From contig NZ_CP041616.1 of assembly GCF_007197575.1 (NCBI RefSeq), positions 372,001 through 436,000 of the forward strand: a stretch of DNA of 64,000 nt, written 5' to 3'. Positions 37,868 through 46,118 of this stretch are shown in pieces. Below the pieces are notes generated by a model. It saw only the letters and a program-made list of their open reading frames with translations, searched no databases and had not been told where the DNA came from. This DNA is from Ornithinimicrobium ciconiae. GTDB lineage: Bacteria; Actinomycetota; Actinomycetes; Actinomycetales; Dermatophilaceae. Position 1 is the first letter of the stretch, and each line of letters begins with the position of its first letter. The translations under genes were made by a program, and so were the position numbers.

Positions 37868-37926
37868 GACTGAGCGCGTGCCCCGAGCGACCCGGGCGTG
37901 CAGGGGTGAGCCGGGTGATGCCAGAG

Positions 37927-39012
37927 TCAGGCCAGCAGTCGCAGGAGCTCGGTCACCGCGGCTCGGCCGGCACGGTTGGCACCGATGGTCGAGGACGAGG
38001 GGCCATAACCCACCAGGTGCACGCGGGGTTCGTCGGCGACCCTGGTGCCTTCCATCGTGATGCCCCCACCGTGGCCGCGCAGCCGCAGGGGCGCCAGGTG
38101 ATCGAGGGCGGCACGGAACCCGGTGGCCCACAGGATGACGTCCACCTCCAGCACTGAGCCGTCGGCCAGCCGCACCCCGTCAGGCAGGATCTCGGTGAAC
38201 ATCGGGCGACGGTCGAGAGCGCCGCGTGCCTGCGCCTCCAGCAGCGCGGGTGTCCACAGCAGGCCGGTCACCGAGACCACGCTCAGGGGTGGCAGCCCCC
38301 TGGCGACCCGTTCCTCGACCATGGCGACGGCGTCATGCCCGGCCCGTGCGTCGAACGGGGTGTCGCGCCAGACCGGCTCGCGTCGGGTGAACCAGCTGGT
38401 GGAGGTCACCAGGGAGATCTCGTCGAGCAGCTGCACCGCGGAGATCCCACCGCCCACGACGGCCACGTGCTGGCCGCGGAACTCCTCGGCCGCGACATAG
38501 TCCGCCACGTGCAGCTGGCGCCCGGTGAAGGACGACTGACCGGGATAGAGCGGCCAGAAGGGTTTGGTCCAGGTGCCGGTCGCATTGATCAGAGCTCGGG
38601 CCGAGAGGGTGCCCGCGGAGGTCTCGACGCGCAGCCGCCCACGCGGATCGTCATCCTCACGGGACACCGCAGAGACCTGCACCGGCCGCCGGATCGCCAG
38701 CTCCAGCTCGTCCTCGTAGTCCGCGAAGTAACGGGTGATGAACTCCGAGCTGGGCTCGGTCGGATCCACCTCGGGGACGGGGGTGCCTGGCAACTCGCTG
38801 ATGCCGTTGACGGTGGCCATCCGCAGCGAACGCCAGCGGTGACGCCACGCTCCACCGGGTCCCTCCTCGCCGTCCAGCACCAGATAGGTCAGCGGAGCGC
38901 TCGGAGCACCACGCTCAATCGGTGCAGGGCGCACGCCTCGACGCTGCAGGTGGTAGGCCGCTGAGAGACCTGCCTGACCCGCGCCGATGACCAGGACGTC
39001 GACGGTGTGCAC
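37927..39012 (-). CDS. Flavin-containing monooxygenase-like FAD/NAD(P)-binding protein
   Basis: This protein of about 361 residues has an FAD-binding motif at the start (VLVIGAGQAGLSAA), a second Rossmann motif in the middle (VAVVGGGISAVQLL) and the terminal block LWATGFRAALDHLAP. This is the layout of small FAD-dependent monooxygenases (YhhX/CzcO-like). The substrate could be an organic N or S compound or a ketone. The start is taken at a GTG (39012) just before the FAD motif; another GTG is at 39021, and a longer open frame upstream codes nothing recognisable. It diverges from the App1-like gene. Confidence 0.88.
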   Translation of the reverse strand: MHTVDVLVIGAGQAGLSAAYHLQRRGVRPAPIERGAPSAPLTYLVLDGEEGPGGAWRHRWRSLRMATVNGISELPGTPVPEVDPTEPSSEFITRYFADYEDELELAIRRPVQVSAVSREDDDPRGRLRVETSAGTLSARALINATGTWTKPFWPLYPGQSSFTGRQLHVADYVAAEEFRGQHVAVVGGGISAVQLLDEISLVTSTSWFTRREPVWRDTPFDARAGHDAVAMVEERVARGLPPLSVVSVTGLLWTPALLEAQARGALDRRPMFTEILPDGVRLADGSVLEVDVILWATGFRAALDHLAPLRLRGHGGGITMEGTRVADEPRVHLVGYGPSSSTIGANRAGRAAVTELLRLLA

Positions 39013-39107
39013 AGGAGGCACGCTACCGGCCAGCCAGAGGTGGCGTGAGCGACCGCGATCGAGCTGCCGCTGACGCCCGAACTGCCTGGCAGCACTAGGG
39101 TTGAGCC

Positions 39108-40229
39108 ATGGCGAGACCCCACATTGCTGCTGTTCTCGAGGATGTGATCTTCCGGCGCGTGGAGGGCGTGCTGAGACGGCGCGGCTGGCAGGAACGGGTG
39201 ACCGGTTACACCGGCTACGGCACCCCGGAACATGCCCGGTTGCTGGCACGGGTGCTGCTCAAGCGGGCGGTGCCGCGCGAGGCCGGGTCCACCTGGGACG
39301 ACCTGCCGGAGAGCCCGGACCCGGGCGGGAGCGCCGTGGAGCAGGCGGCCGAGGCGCTGACCAAGGCGGTGCGCGGCTGGCGCAACTTCCTGACCGCCCC
39401 GGCGCTCAACGCACCGGTCACGGTCCAGCTCGGCGAGGTGGAGATCGACACCGCCGTCGACCGGGGCGGCTATCTCGACCTCGAGGTGCGCGGCCACGGC
39501 CTGCAGCCCGGATGGCACGAGGGGATCGTGCGCAGCGCCAATGGCGACACCGTGGAGGTGCCGGTGTGGATCATGGACCCGTCGGTCGGGACCGGCCTGG
39601 TCTGCGACATCGATGACACCGTGATGGTGACGCACCTGCCCCGCCTGATGATCGCGGCGTGGAACACCTTCTTCCTCGACGAGCTCGCCCGCAAGGCCGT
39701 CTCCGGGATGGCCCCGCTGCTGCGCTCGATCGTCGCGGAGAAGCCGGGCACCCCGGTCTTCTACCTCTCGACCGGGGCGTGGAACACCGCACCGACGCTC
39801 GCCCGGTTCCTGCGGCGCCACAACTATCCGCAGGGACCGTTGCTGCTCACCGACTGGGGGGCCACCAACACCGGATGGTTCCGCAGCGGTCAGCAGCACA
39901 AGATCAACGAGCTGCACCGCCTGCTGCGCGACCTGCCCGGGATGCGCTGGATCCTGGTCGGCGACGACGGGCAGCACGACCCGACGATCTATGGCGACTT
40001 CGCCAAGCAGCACCCGGACGCGGTCGAGGCCGTCCTGATCCGCCAGCTCACCACTGCCGAGCAGGTGCTGAGTCACGGTCTGCCGATCGCCAACGACGAG
40101 CTGCTCGGCAAGGACTATTCCGGGGTGCCGATGCTGCGGGCCCCCGACGGCTATCTGCTGCACCGCATCCTGGTGCAGAGTCGGCAGGTGCTGCGCAGGT
40201 TGGACCCTGCGGCGGTGGGACATGCCTGA
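39108..40229 (+). CDS. App1-type phosphatase domain protein (DUF2183)
   Basis: This 373-residue protein has the App1 catalytic region in the middle: CDIDDTVMVTHLP (HAD-like D-x-D-x-T nucleophile), FYLSTGAWN, LTDWGATNTGWF and LVGDDGQHDP. In yeast App1 this domain is a Mg-dependent phosphatidate phosphatase, so this is presumably a lipid phosphatase. The N-terminal 150 residues form a conserved beta domain of unknown role. No signal peptide is visible. Its end overlaps the start of the DNA glycosylase gene by 8 bases, suggesting coupled translation despite unrelated functions. Confidence 0.88.
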   Translation: MARPHIAAVLEDVIFRRVEGVLRRRGWQERVTGYTGYGTPEHARLLARVLLKRAVPREAGSTWDDLPESPDPGGSAVEQAAEALTKAVRGWRNFLTAPALNAPVTVQLGEVEIDTAVDRGGYLDLEVRGHGLQPGWHEGIVRSANGDTVEVPVWIMDPSVGTGLVCDIDDTVMVTHLPRLMIAAWNTFFLDELARKAVSGMAPLLRSIVAEKPGTPVFYLSTGAWNTAPTLARFLRRHNYPQGPLLLTDWGATNTGWFRSGQQHKINELHRLLRDLPGMRWILVGDDGQHDPTIYGDFAKQHPDAVEAVLIRQLTTAEQVLSHGLPIANDELLGKDYSGVPMLRAPDGYLLHRILVQSRQVLRRLDPAAVGHA

Positions 40230-41082
40230 GCTGCCCGAGGTCCAGGCCCTGGTCGACTTCCTGGACGGTCGGGTCGTGGGTCGGGTCGTGACGGATGTCG
40301 AGTTGGGCTCCATCGCGGTGCTCAAGACCTTCAACCCGCCACCGGACTCCCTCATCGGGCGACCGATCGACGGGACCGCCCGGCACGGCAAGTTCATCGA
40401 CCTCGACGTGGACGGGACGCACCTGGTCTTCCATCTGGCCCGCGCCGGGTGGCTGCGCTTCTCCGAGAAGATGCCGACCACCCGCGTGCGGCCGGGCAAG
40501 TCACCGATCGCCCTGCGTGTGCGCCTCGACGACGACTCGGGCTTCGACCTCACCGAGGCGGGCACCAAGAAGGGCCTGGCGGCATACGTCGTGGACGACC
40601 CGCAGGAGGTGCCGGCCATCGCCACCCTGGGACCTGACCCGCTGGGTGAGGACTTCACCCGTGAGCTGTTCGGGCAGATCCTGGCGGGCAAGCGCACCCA
40701 GATCAAGGGCCTGCTGCGCAGCCAGGGCACGATCGCGGGGGTCGGCAACGCCTACTCGGACGAGATCCTGCACGCGGCCCGCCTCTCCCCCTTCGCGATC
40801 GCCGACAAGCTCACCGAGGAGCAGGTCGACACGCTGTATGCCGTGCTCCGCGAGATCCTGCAGGGTGCCGTCGCGCACAGCTCCGGCAAGCCGGCCGCCG
40901 AGCTCAAGGACGCCAAGCGCAAGGGCATGGCGGTCCACGGCCGCACCGGACAGGAGTGTCCGGTCTGTGGTGACACGGTCCGCGAGGTGAGTTTTGCCGA
41001 CACCTCGCTGCAGTACTGCCCGACCTGTCAGACCGGTGGCAAGCCGCTGGCGGACCGTCGGATGAGCCGACTGCTGAAATAA
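40222..41082 (+). CDS. Fpg/Nei-family DNA glycosylase/AP lyase
   Basis: This base-excision repair enzyme removes oxidised bases. The 286-residue protein starts PELPEV after Met, giving the catalytic Pro and Glu at once. The helix-two-turn-helix is GVGNAYSDEILHAARLSP. The C-terminal zinc finger has two CxxC pairs (CPVCGD and CPTCQT). The Lys of the beta-hairpin (GTARHGKFIDL) is present. The motif set fits the Fpg-like Nei2 group of actinobacteria rather than canonical MutM; lesion preference cannot be read. It overlaps the App1-like gene by 8 bases. Confidence 0.93.
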   Translation: MPELPEVQALVDFLDGRVVGRVVTDVELGSIAVLKTFNPPPDSLIGRPIDGTARHGKFIDLDVDGTHLVFHLARAGWLRFSEKMPTTRVRPGKSPIALRVRLDDDSGFDLTEAGTKKGLAAYVVDDPQEVPAIATLGPDPLGEDFTRELFGQILAGKRTQIKGLLRSQGTIAGVGNAYSDEILHAARLSPFAIADKLTEEQVDTLYAVLREILQGAVAHSSGKPAAELKDAKRKGMAVHGRTGQECPVCGDTVREVSFADTSLQYCPTCQTGGKPLADRRMSRLLK

Positions 41083-41109
41083 CTGAGCGCAGCGTGTGAC
41101 GATGGAGCC

Positions 41110-41439
41110 ATGAGTAACGCAGCCCTGATCTCCGTCTCCGACCTGCCGGACGACGCCGTCGTCGTGGACATCCGCGAGGACGACGAGTGGCAGGCCGGGC
41201 ACGCGCCGAACGCCATCCACGTCCCGATGGGCACCGTGCCCGACAACCTGGACGCCTTCCCCGAGACCGACGAGCCGGTGCCGGTCATCTGCCGCAGCGG
41301 GGGCCGGTCCCACCGTGTCGTCCAGTGGCTGGTGCACCAGGGCTTCGACGTGGTCAACGTCGACGGGGGGATGCGTGCCTGGGCCGCCGCGGGCAAGCAG
41401 ATGCGCAGCGAGGACGGCAGCGAACCCTCCGTCATCTGA
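41110..41439 (+). CDS. Rhodanese-like sulfurtransferase, single domain
   Basis: This 109-residue single rhodanese domain has VVDIREDDEWQAGHAPNAIHVPMG and the active-site loop CRSGGRSH, with catalytic Cys near residue 62. It may move sulfane sulfur or simply bind a partner. ATG start 27 bases after the glycosylase stop, so possibly the last gene of that transcript. What follows is an eroded region. Confidence 0.92.
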   Translation: MSNAALISVSDLPDDAVVVDIREDDEWQAGHAPNAIHVPMGTVPDNLDAFPETDEPVPVICRSGGRSHRVVQWLVHQGFDVVNVDGGMRAWAAAGKQMRSEDGSEPSVI

Positions 41440-41490
41440 CGGCGATACCCGCTTCTAGCCTTATCTAGCGCTGATGCGAGAGTGGTGAAT

Positions 41491-41739
41491 ATGACGGCAT
41501 CGAGACTCATGGCTCTGCCGCTGGGCACGCGCGTTGTCGTGCGCTATCTCATCGAGAACGGCGACCGGGCCACGGATGCCCTCGGCTACCTCCTCGAGCG
41601 CGACGACGAGCACGTCGTGGTGGAGACGCGACGTGGACCAGAGCAGATTGCCCTGGCCGATGTCCTGCTCGCCAAACCGGTGCCCCCGCCGCCCGCCCCA
41701 CGACCGCGCCGCACGCCCGCTCCGCCGAGCACCCTGTAG
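41491..41739 (+). pseudogene. Detached N-terminal domain of an Rv0428c-type acetyltransferase
   Basis: This 82-residue frame reads LPLGTRVVVRYLIENG, TDALGYLLERDDEHVVVETRRG and ADVLLAKPVP. I recognise this as the small beta-barrel N-terminal domain of the Rv0428c/cg3035 family of GNAT acetyltransferases. The GNAT part is missing. After a Pro/Arg-rich end and one TAG stop, the same frame continues into the truncated esterase. It therefore looks like the left side of a deletion junction. It could still be expressed as a tiny free domain; no partner is visible. Confidence 0.6.
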
Positions 41740-41763
41740 TCGGCCGGCCCGGCCGCCGGCCTC

Positions 41764-42267
41764 GTGGTGGCCGCGGTCGATGGTGGCAACGGCTACTGGC
41801 ACGCCCGCGCGGACGGCACCGACACCGGCACCATGGTGTTGGAGGACCTGGTGCCCGTGCTGGCGGCCGCGGGGGCACCGGTCGAGCGTCTCGGGTTCAC
41901 CGGCTTCTCCATGGGTGGCTATGGCGCCCTGCTGCTCGCCACCCGGCTGCCGCCGGAGCAAGTCCTAGGCGTCTCCGCAGTGAGCGCGGCAGTGTTTTTC
42001 TCCGAGAGCGAGGCTGCGGTCGGAGCCTTTGACGGTGCCGAGGACTTCGCGCAGCATGACCTCTTTGGTCGACTGGACGCACTCCGGAAACTGCCGCTGT
42101 GGTTGTCCTGCGGTGACCGCGACACCTTCGCCGAGACCAACCGGGCACTGGCCGAGCAGCTGCCCCACGCGGTCACCATCTTTGATGAGGGAGGCCACGA
42201 TCGCGCCTACCTGGAGGCGCACTGGCCCCGTGGGCTGGAGTTCTTGAGGGGGCAGGTTGGCAGGTGA
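41764..42267 (+). pseudogene. N-terminally truncated alpha/beta-hydrolase (esterase) remnant
   Basis: This frame keeps the second half of a feruloyl-esterase/esterase-D-like hydrolase: VAAVDGGNGYWHARADG, the nucleophile elbow GFSMGGYGA, the acid in SCGDRD and the catalytic His in EGGHDRAY. The first roughly 100 residues (early strands and any signal peptide) are absent, and upstream in frame there is only a stop codon at 41737. Although the catalytic triad survives, the fold is probably incomplete. The frame is the same as that of the acetyltransferase fragment, so one deletion could have joined the two. Confidence 0.65.
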
Positions 42268-42392
42268 CTGATTGGGATATATCGGGCCGTCTAGCGTGAG
42301 GGTGAGAGTCCGGCATACTGCGTGATCGACACACGATGGGGATGTATGTCAAAATCTCAGGTTTCCGATAGATCTCCGGATACGCTGCGATC

Positions 42393-43604
42393 GTGGACCC
42401 GATCAGGAACCCTTATGCACCCGGCGCCGGTCAGCGCCCGCCCGAGCTCGCCGGCCGCGATGAGCAACTCGACCGCTTCCAGGTGGTGCTCGAGCGGATC
42501 CAGCGCGGTCGACCCGAACGGTCCATGATCCTCACGGGTCTGCGGGGGGTCGGCAAGACTGTGCTGCTCAACGCGCTGCGGTCCACGGCCGTGCGGGCCC
42601 GCTGGGGCACCGGCAAGTTCGAGGCGCGACCCGACCAGGCGCTGCGCCGGCCGCTGGCCGCGGCCCTGCACATGGCGGTCCGCGAGCTGGGGCACCCGCG
42701 CGGGGACGAGCTGGACCACGTGCTCGGGGTGATCAAGGCGTTTGCGCAGAAGGACCAGCCGGGCGCCAAGCTGCGGGACCGGTGGAATCCAGGCATCGAC
42801 GTGCCGGCCATCGCCGGGCGGGCAGACTCCGGTGACATCGAGATCGACCTGGTGGAGCTGCTCACCGATGTGGGCGGGTTGGCCGCGGATGTGGGCAAGG
42901 GCGTGGCGGTCTTTATCGACGAGATGCAGGACCTGGGGGCCGAGGACATCTCCGCAATCTGCGCGGCGTGCCATGAGCTGTCCCAGACCGCGCTGCCGGT
43001 GATCATCGTCGGGGCCGGACTGCCGCACCTGCCCGCGGTGCTCTCGGCGAGCAAGTCCTACTCCGAGCGGCTGTTTCGCTACAACCGCATCGATCGCCTG
43101 GACCGGGAGAACGCTGAGAAGGCGCTGCGGATGCCGGCGCAGGACGAGGACGCCGACTTCTCGCCGGAGGCCCTCGAGGCGTTGTATGCCGCGACCGGTG
43201 GCTATCCCTACTTCATCCAGGCCTACGGCAAGGCCGTGTGGGACCACGCACCGACCACGCCGATCACCGACGAGGATGTGCGGGTCGCTGCTCCGGAGGC
43301 GGAGGAGGAGTTGGCTGTCGGCTTCTTCGGGTCGCGCTACGAGCGGGCCACCCCGGGGGAGCGGGAGTACCTGCGCGCCATGGCTGACCTCGGTGTGCGC
43401 GCGGCCACCGAGGATCCGGACTCTGTCGACGCGATCGAGTCGGTCGCGACCGCCGACGTGGCGACGCACCTCGACCGCAAACCGCAGTCCCTCTCACCCG
43501 CGCGCGACGCGTTGCTCAAGAAGGGGCTGATCTACTCCGGGGAGCGTGGCCGGATCGCCTTCACGGTGCCGCACTTCGGGAGGTATCTCCGCGCCCAGGC
43601 CTAG
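42393..43604 (+). CDS. AAA/Orc-like P-loop ATPase of unknown role
   Basis: This 403-residue protein (GTG start) has a Walker A motif LRGVGKTVLL near residue 50 and Walker B VAVFIDEMQDL. It also shows SYSERLFRYNRIDRL and a C-terminal winged-helix-like region (LKKGLIYSGERGRIAFTVPHFGRYL). This is the archaeal-type ATPase/Orc1-Cdc6-like group found scattered in actinobacteria, often on mobile or defence-like islands. The leader 42268-42392 is unusually AT-rich, and its neighbours on both sides are gene fragments, which suggests acquisition by transfer. No nuclease or toxin partner is recognisable nearby. Confidence 0.8.
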   Translation: MDPIRNPYAPGAGQRPPELAGRDEQLDRFQVVLERIQRGRPERSMILTGLRGVGKTVLLNALRSTAVRARWGTGKFEARPDQALRRPLAAALHMAVRELGHPRGDELDHVLGVIKAFAQKDQPGAKLRDRWNPGIDVPAIAGRADSGDIEIDLVELLTDVGGLAADVGKGVAVFIDEMQDLGAEDISAICAACHELSQTALPVIIVGAGLPHLPAVLSASKSYSERLFRYNRIDRLDRENAEKALRMPAQDEDADFSPEALEALYAATGGYPYFIQAYGKAVWDHAPTTPITDEDVRVAAPEAEEELAVGFFGSRYERATPGEREYLRAMADLGVRAATEDPDSVDAIESVATADVATHLDRKPQSLSPARDALLKKGLIYSGERGRIAFTVPHFGRYLRAQA

Positions 43605-43688
43605 GTGATTGTCAGCGGGGAAGCGATGTGCGACTTACTGGAGAGTTTGTGACACGTGCGGTTTCGGAGGTCACGGTCGTCGGGTGCA

Positions 43689-43700
43689 GCGAATATTCGC
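43689..43700. promoter_or_regulatory. AT-centred 12-bp palindrome in an eroded gap
   Basis: GCGAATATTCGC is a perfect palindrome in a 204-base stretch (43605-43808) that codes nothing recognisable. It lies downstream of an arsR-like remnant. Similar AT-centred palindromes serve as ArsR operators, so it may be a fossil or live operator. Confidence 0.25.
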
Positions 43701-43808
43701 GCTTCTGCGCGTGGCAGCACTCGGCGCCTCCCCCGGCTGGGTGGCCAGATACCGTGAACGGGCGGCAGTGGCACTCCAAAGGTGGCGCCGTCCAAGCAGG
43801 TGGGCCGT

Positions 43809-43994
43809 TCAGGGTCGGCGCGGGCTCGGTGTGGGACCGCGCTTCTCCGCGGTGACGAAGCAGGTCCGGGCGAGAGCAGCGAGGTGGTGGCTCAACGGCG
43901 ACTGAGACAACGAGAAGGCGTCCACGATCTCTCGCACCGGCACAGGATCAGTCTGGCGGGCCAGCCAGGCCAGGAGTTGCACGCCTTGTGCCAC
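43809..43994 (-). pseudogene. ArsR-type winged-helix regulator remnant
   Basis: This 61-residue frame carries the ArsR HTH pattern LLAWLARQTDPVPVREIVDAF, LSQSPLSHHLAAL and TCFVTAEKRGP, corresponding to helix 2 through the wing. The first helix and the C-terminal dimer helix with any metal site are missing. It begins one base after the GNAT stop on the same strand, so it may once have been part of an operon. It is probably non-functional. Confidence 0.55.
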
Positions 43995-44453
43995 TCACCG
44001 CCCGTAACGGTCCGGGCGCGCCCACGGCCAGTCGGCAGAGATCCACTCCACGAGGGCGTCGGCCAGGGGCTCATCGAGGTCTGCGTGGTCGGCGCGGACC
44101 CAGGACTGGACGCTCACGTCATACTCCTGCGTGGACGCGGGATAGAGATAGACGCAGCCGATGACATCGCCGTCAGCAGGATCAAGGACGGTGAAGGTGA
44201 AGCCCTTTCGTGCCGCGAAGTGGTCGGCGTGCCGTTCCAGGTCGGCAAGGTTGCGCTCGAGTGTCATGCCGTCAGCGGGTGGCCACTTGCCATCGGGATA
44301 GCCCGGTGTCGCGCGGATGTGCTCAACGCTCGACATCCAGGCGGCGCGATCAGCTTCGTTATGTTGCGGGCCCAGTGGCTCGAGCACAAAGCGGTCGGTG
44401 ACCAAGGAAGTTGGAGGGTCGAAGTCGTGGGGAACGAAAGTCGCAGACGTCAT
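43995..44453 (-). CDS. GNAT-family N-acetyltransferase
   Basis: This 152-residue protein reads like a GNAT fold: VTDRFVLEPLGPQH at the first strand, RKGFTFTVLDPADGDVIGCVYLYP in the middle, then VQSWVRADHADLD and a final helix. The acetyl-CoA loop (Q/R-x-x-G-x-G/A) is replaced by RADHADLD, so cofactor binding is uncertain. I chose the ATG at 44453, where homology-like sequence begins, rather than the open frame start upstream. The substrate is unknown. The neighbouring arsR fragment hints that this corner of the genome is decaying. Confidence 0.75.
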   Translation of the reverse strand: MTSATFVPHDFDPPTSLVTDRFVLEPLGPQHNEADRAAWMSSVEHIRATPGYPDGKWPPADGMTLERNLADLERHADHFAARKGFTFTVLDPADGDVIGCVYLYPASTQEYDVSVQSWVRADHADLDEPLADALVEWISADWPWARPDRYGR

Positions 44454-44515
44454 TTCTGAAACGGTAGTCGGGCGCAGGCAACGGTTCCACCTTTTATGAA
44501 GGCGTCGACGGGTGG

Positions 44516-44557
44516 ACACGATCGGCCCGCCGCGAGAGCGCGACGGGCCGATCGTGT
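44516..44557 (-). terminator. 14-bp stem hairpin after the collagen-like gene
   Basis: ACACGATCGGCCCG pairs perfectly with CGGGCCGATCGTGT around a 14-base loop. It lies 13 bases beyond the collagen-like gene's stop on the minus strand and before the GNAT start. No T-run follows, as is common in high-GC genomes. Confidence 0.65.
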
Positions 44558-44570
44558 GACAAGGCTGGGG

Positions 44571-45857
44571 TCAGTTGATGCCTGCTGCTGCCTTGGCCTC
44601 GTCGAGGACGTCATCACAGACGGCATTCGTGCCGCCGAGTGCGGTGACCCGCTGAGGGGTGGTCTCCGCGAGGTACTGCTTGACGACGACGGGCAGGTCG
44701 CAGGACCTGACCAGCAGGATCGGGCCGAGCAGGGTGTTCGCCGCCAGCGAGTCCGCGAATTCGTCATTGCGCGCCAGGTAGACGGCAGGGCTGCCGTCAG
44801 GGAAGCGGAACTTGGCGACCGCGATCGCCGTTTCGTAGCGGTCCTTGCCGGAGAGTCGGTCCGGACCGTCGGCCGACGGCATGAGGTCGGCGTCCTGCCC
44901 AGCCGGGCCCTGCGGGCCAGCCGGACCAACCGGACCGGTCGCGCCTGCCGGGCCTGCGTCGCCCTGCTCGCCAGGTTCGCCCTGGGGTCCTTCGCCGCCC
45001 TGGTCACCCTTGGGGCCGGCAGGTCCGGTGAGCCCGGTCTCGCCCTGCTCACCCTTGGGACCGGCAGGTCCGGTGAGCCCGGTCTCGCCCTGGGGTCCCT
45101 GGGGTCCTTCCGGTCCCTCGGGGCCCATCGGTCCCTGCTGGCCACCCGGCTCGAAGTCGTACTGGACGCCGTCGAAGACGACGTAGTCCACCGCGCCGCT
45201 GAATGCGGTGTCGCGGCCCTTGCTGATGCCTGCGGAGAACCACACCTCGGCGTCGGGGTAGGCGGCGGTCAAGCCCTCCCACGTGCAGGGATCAGAGTTG
45301 CGGCACTCGTTCCCGTTGGTGCTGAACCACATGCCGGCCTTGGCGTCATACTCCTCCCAGTGCTTCAGGTTGCGCTCGCCGTCCACGGGGTCAGACTGGC
45401 CCGGCAGGAAACCGAACGTCGCGTAGTCGCCGACCTCCAGACCGCTGCGGGCCACTTCAATCTGGATCCCAGGCAGGGCGGCGTCGACACCCTCCGTGCC
45501 GTCGTAGACGCGATAGCTGATGTCACCGAGCTCAGACACCGGCTTGCCCCACAGGGGGGATGCCTCGCTCAGCGGCATGGCGTAGGCGACCTTCTCGTCG
45601 CCACCACCCACCTGGAGATGGAGGCTGCCGATGCCGAAGGCCTGCAGCTCACTGTCGGCGACGGGACCGCTGGCAAAGGTCACGGACGGGCTGCCGATGG
45701 TGTTGCGGGAGATGAGTTGCCACTCTGGGGACGCCGGGGTCACCTGCACAGGGTCGGCGGCCTGGGCTGAGGCCAACATCGGGATGACGAGGACGGCCGA
45801 GGCGGCGGCGGCCAGCGCGCCGCCCTTCCATCCTCGGAAGTGGTGAGCAATTCGCAC
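44571..45857 (-). CDS. Collagen-like surface protein with a C-terminal CWB2 repeat
   Basis: This 428-residue exported protein has a signal peptide (about 1-34, ending SAQA). A globular domain of unknown family (about 35-220) has one CRNSDPC disulfide-like pair. About 28 Gly-X-Y triplets (about 222-318, rich in GPQGPA and GETGLTGPAGPKG) follow, and a single CWB2 repeat (RLSGKDRYETA to the end) closes the protein. It probably forms a stalk that presents the N-terminal domain, with the CWB2 end held in the wall. I chose the GTG at 45857 because AAAGGA lies seven bases before it. A duplicated block within the collagen region suggests growth by tandem duplication. Confidence 0.9.
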   Translation of the reverse strand: MRIAHHFRGWKGGALAAAASAVLVIPMLASAQAADPVQVTPASPEWQLISRNTIGSPSVTFASGPVADSELQAFGIGSLHLQVGGGDEKVAYAMPLSEASPLWGKPVSELGDISYRVYDGTEGVDAALPGIQIEVARSGLEVGDYATFGFLPGQSDPVDGERNLKHWEEYDAKAGMWFSTNGNECRNSDPCTWEGLTAAYPDAEVWFSAGISKGRDTAFSGAVDYVVFDGVQYDFEPGGQQGPMGPEGPEGPQGPQGETGLTGPAGPKGEQGETGLTGPAGPKGDQGGEGPQGEPGEQGDAGPAGATGPVGPAGPQGPAGQDADLMPSADGPDRLSGKDRYETAIAVAKFRFPDGSPAVYLARNDEFADSLAANTLLGPILLVRSCDLPVVVKQYLAETTPQRVTALGGTNAVCDDVLDEAKAAAGIN

Positions 45858-46118
45858 AGGGATTCCTTTTCTGGAGTCGTCACAGCACACCCCCGAGAGG
45901 AATGTGTCAGATTGTTACCTGCTGCGCAGGCACCCCGGAGTCTACAGAGAATTGGTCACAGTTGAATAAAAAACCATCACGAAATGGCAACATTTGGCAA
46001 GGCCGCTGTCCGGACGGAAGTGCCCCTATGTCGGCACCATAAAAAGGATTCTTAGCAACGTGCAGGGTGGAGCTCTGGTGTGGCTAAAGCGCATCTGAGT
46101 GGATAACCAAAGGCGCTG
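45858..46118 (-). promoter_or_regulatory. AT-rich leader of the collagen-like gene
   Basis: This 261-base gap is the most AT-rich stretch in the window (especially 45945-46055). It must hold the promoter of the collagen-like gene on the minus strand and any terminator of the MurB-like gene. I see short direct repeats (ATGGCAACATTTGGCAA) but no clear -35/-10 pair and no riboswitch I can name. Confidence 0.4.

Noticed and set aside
43609..43905. Small plus-strand gene after the AAA ATPase
   Set aside because: The 98-codon frame is Arg/Trp-rich and motif-free, while the minus strand shows an ArsR-like HTH remnant.
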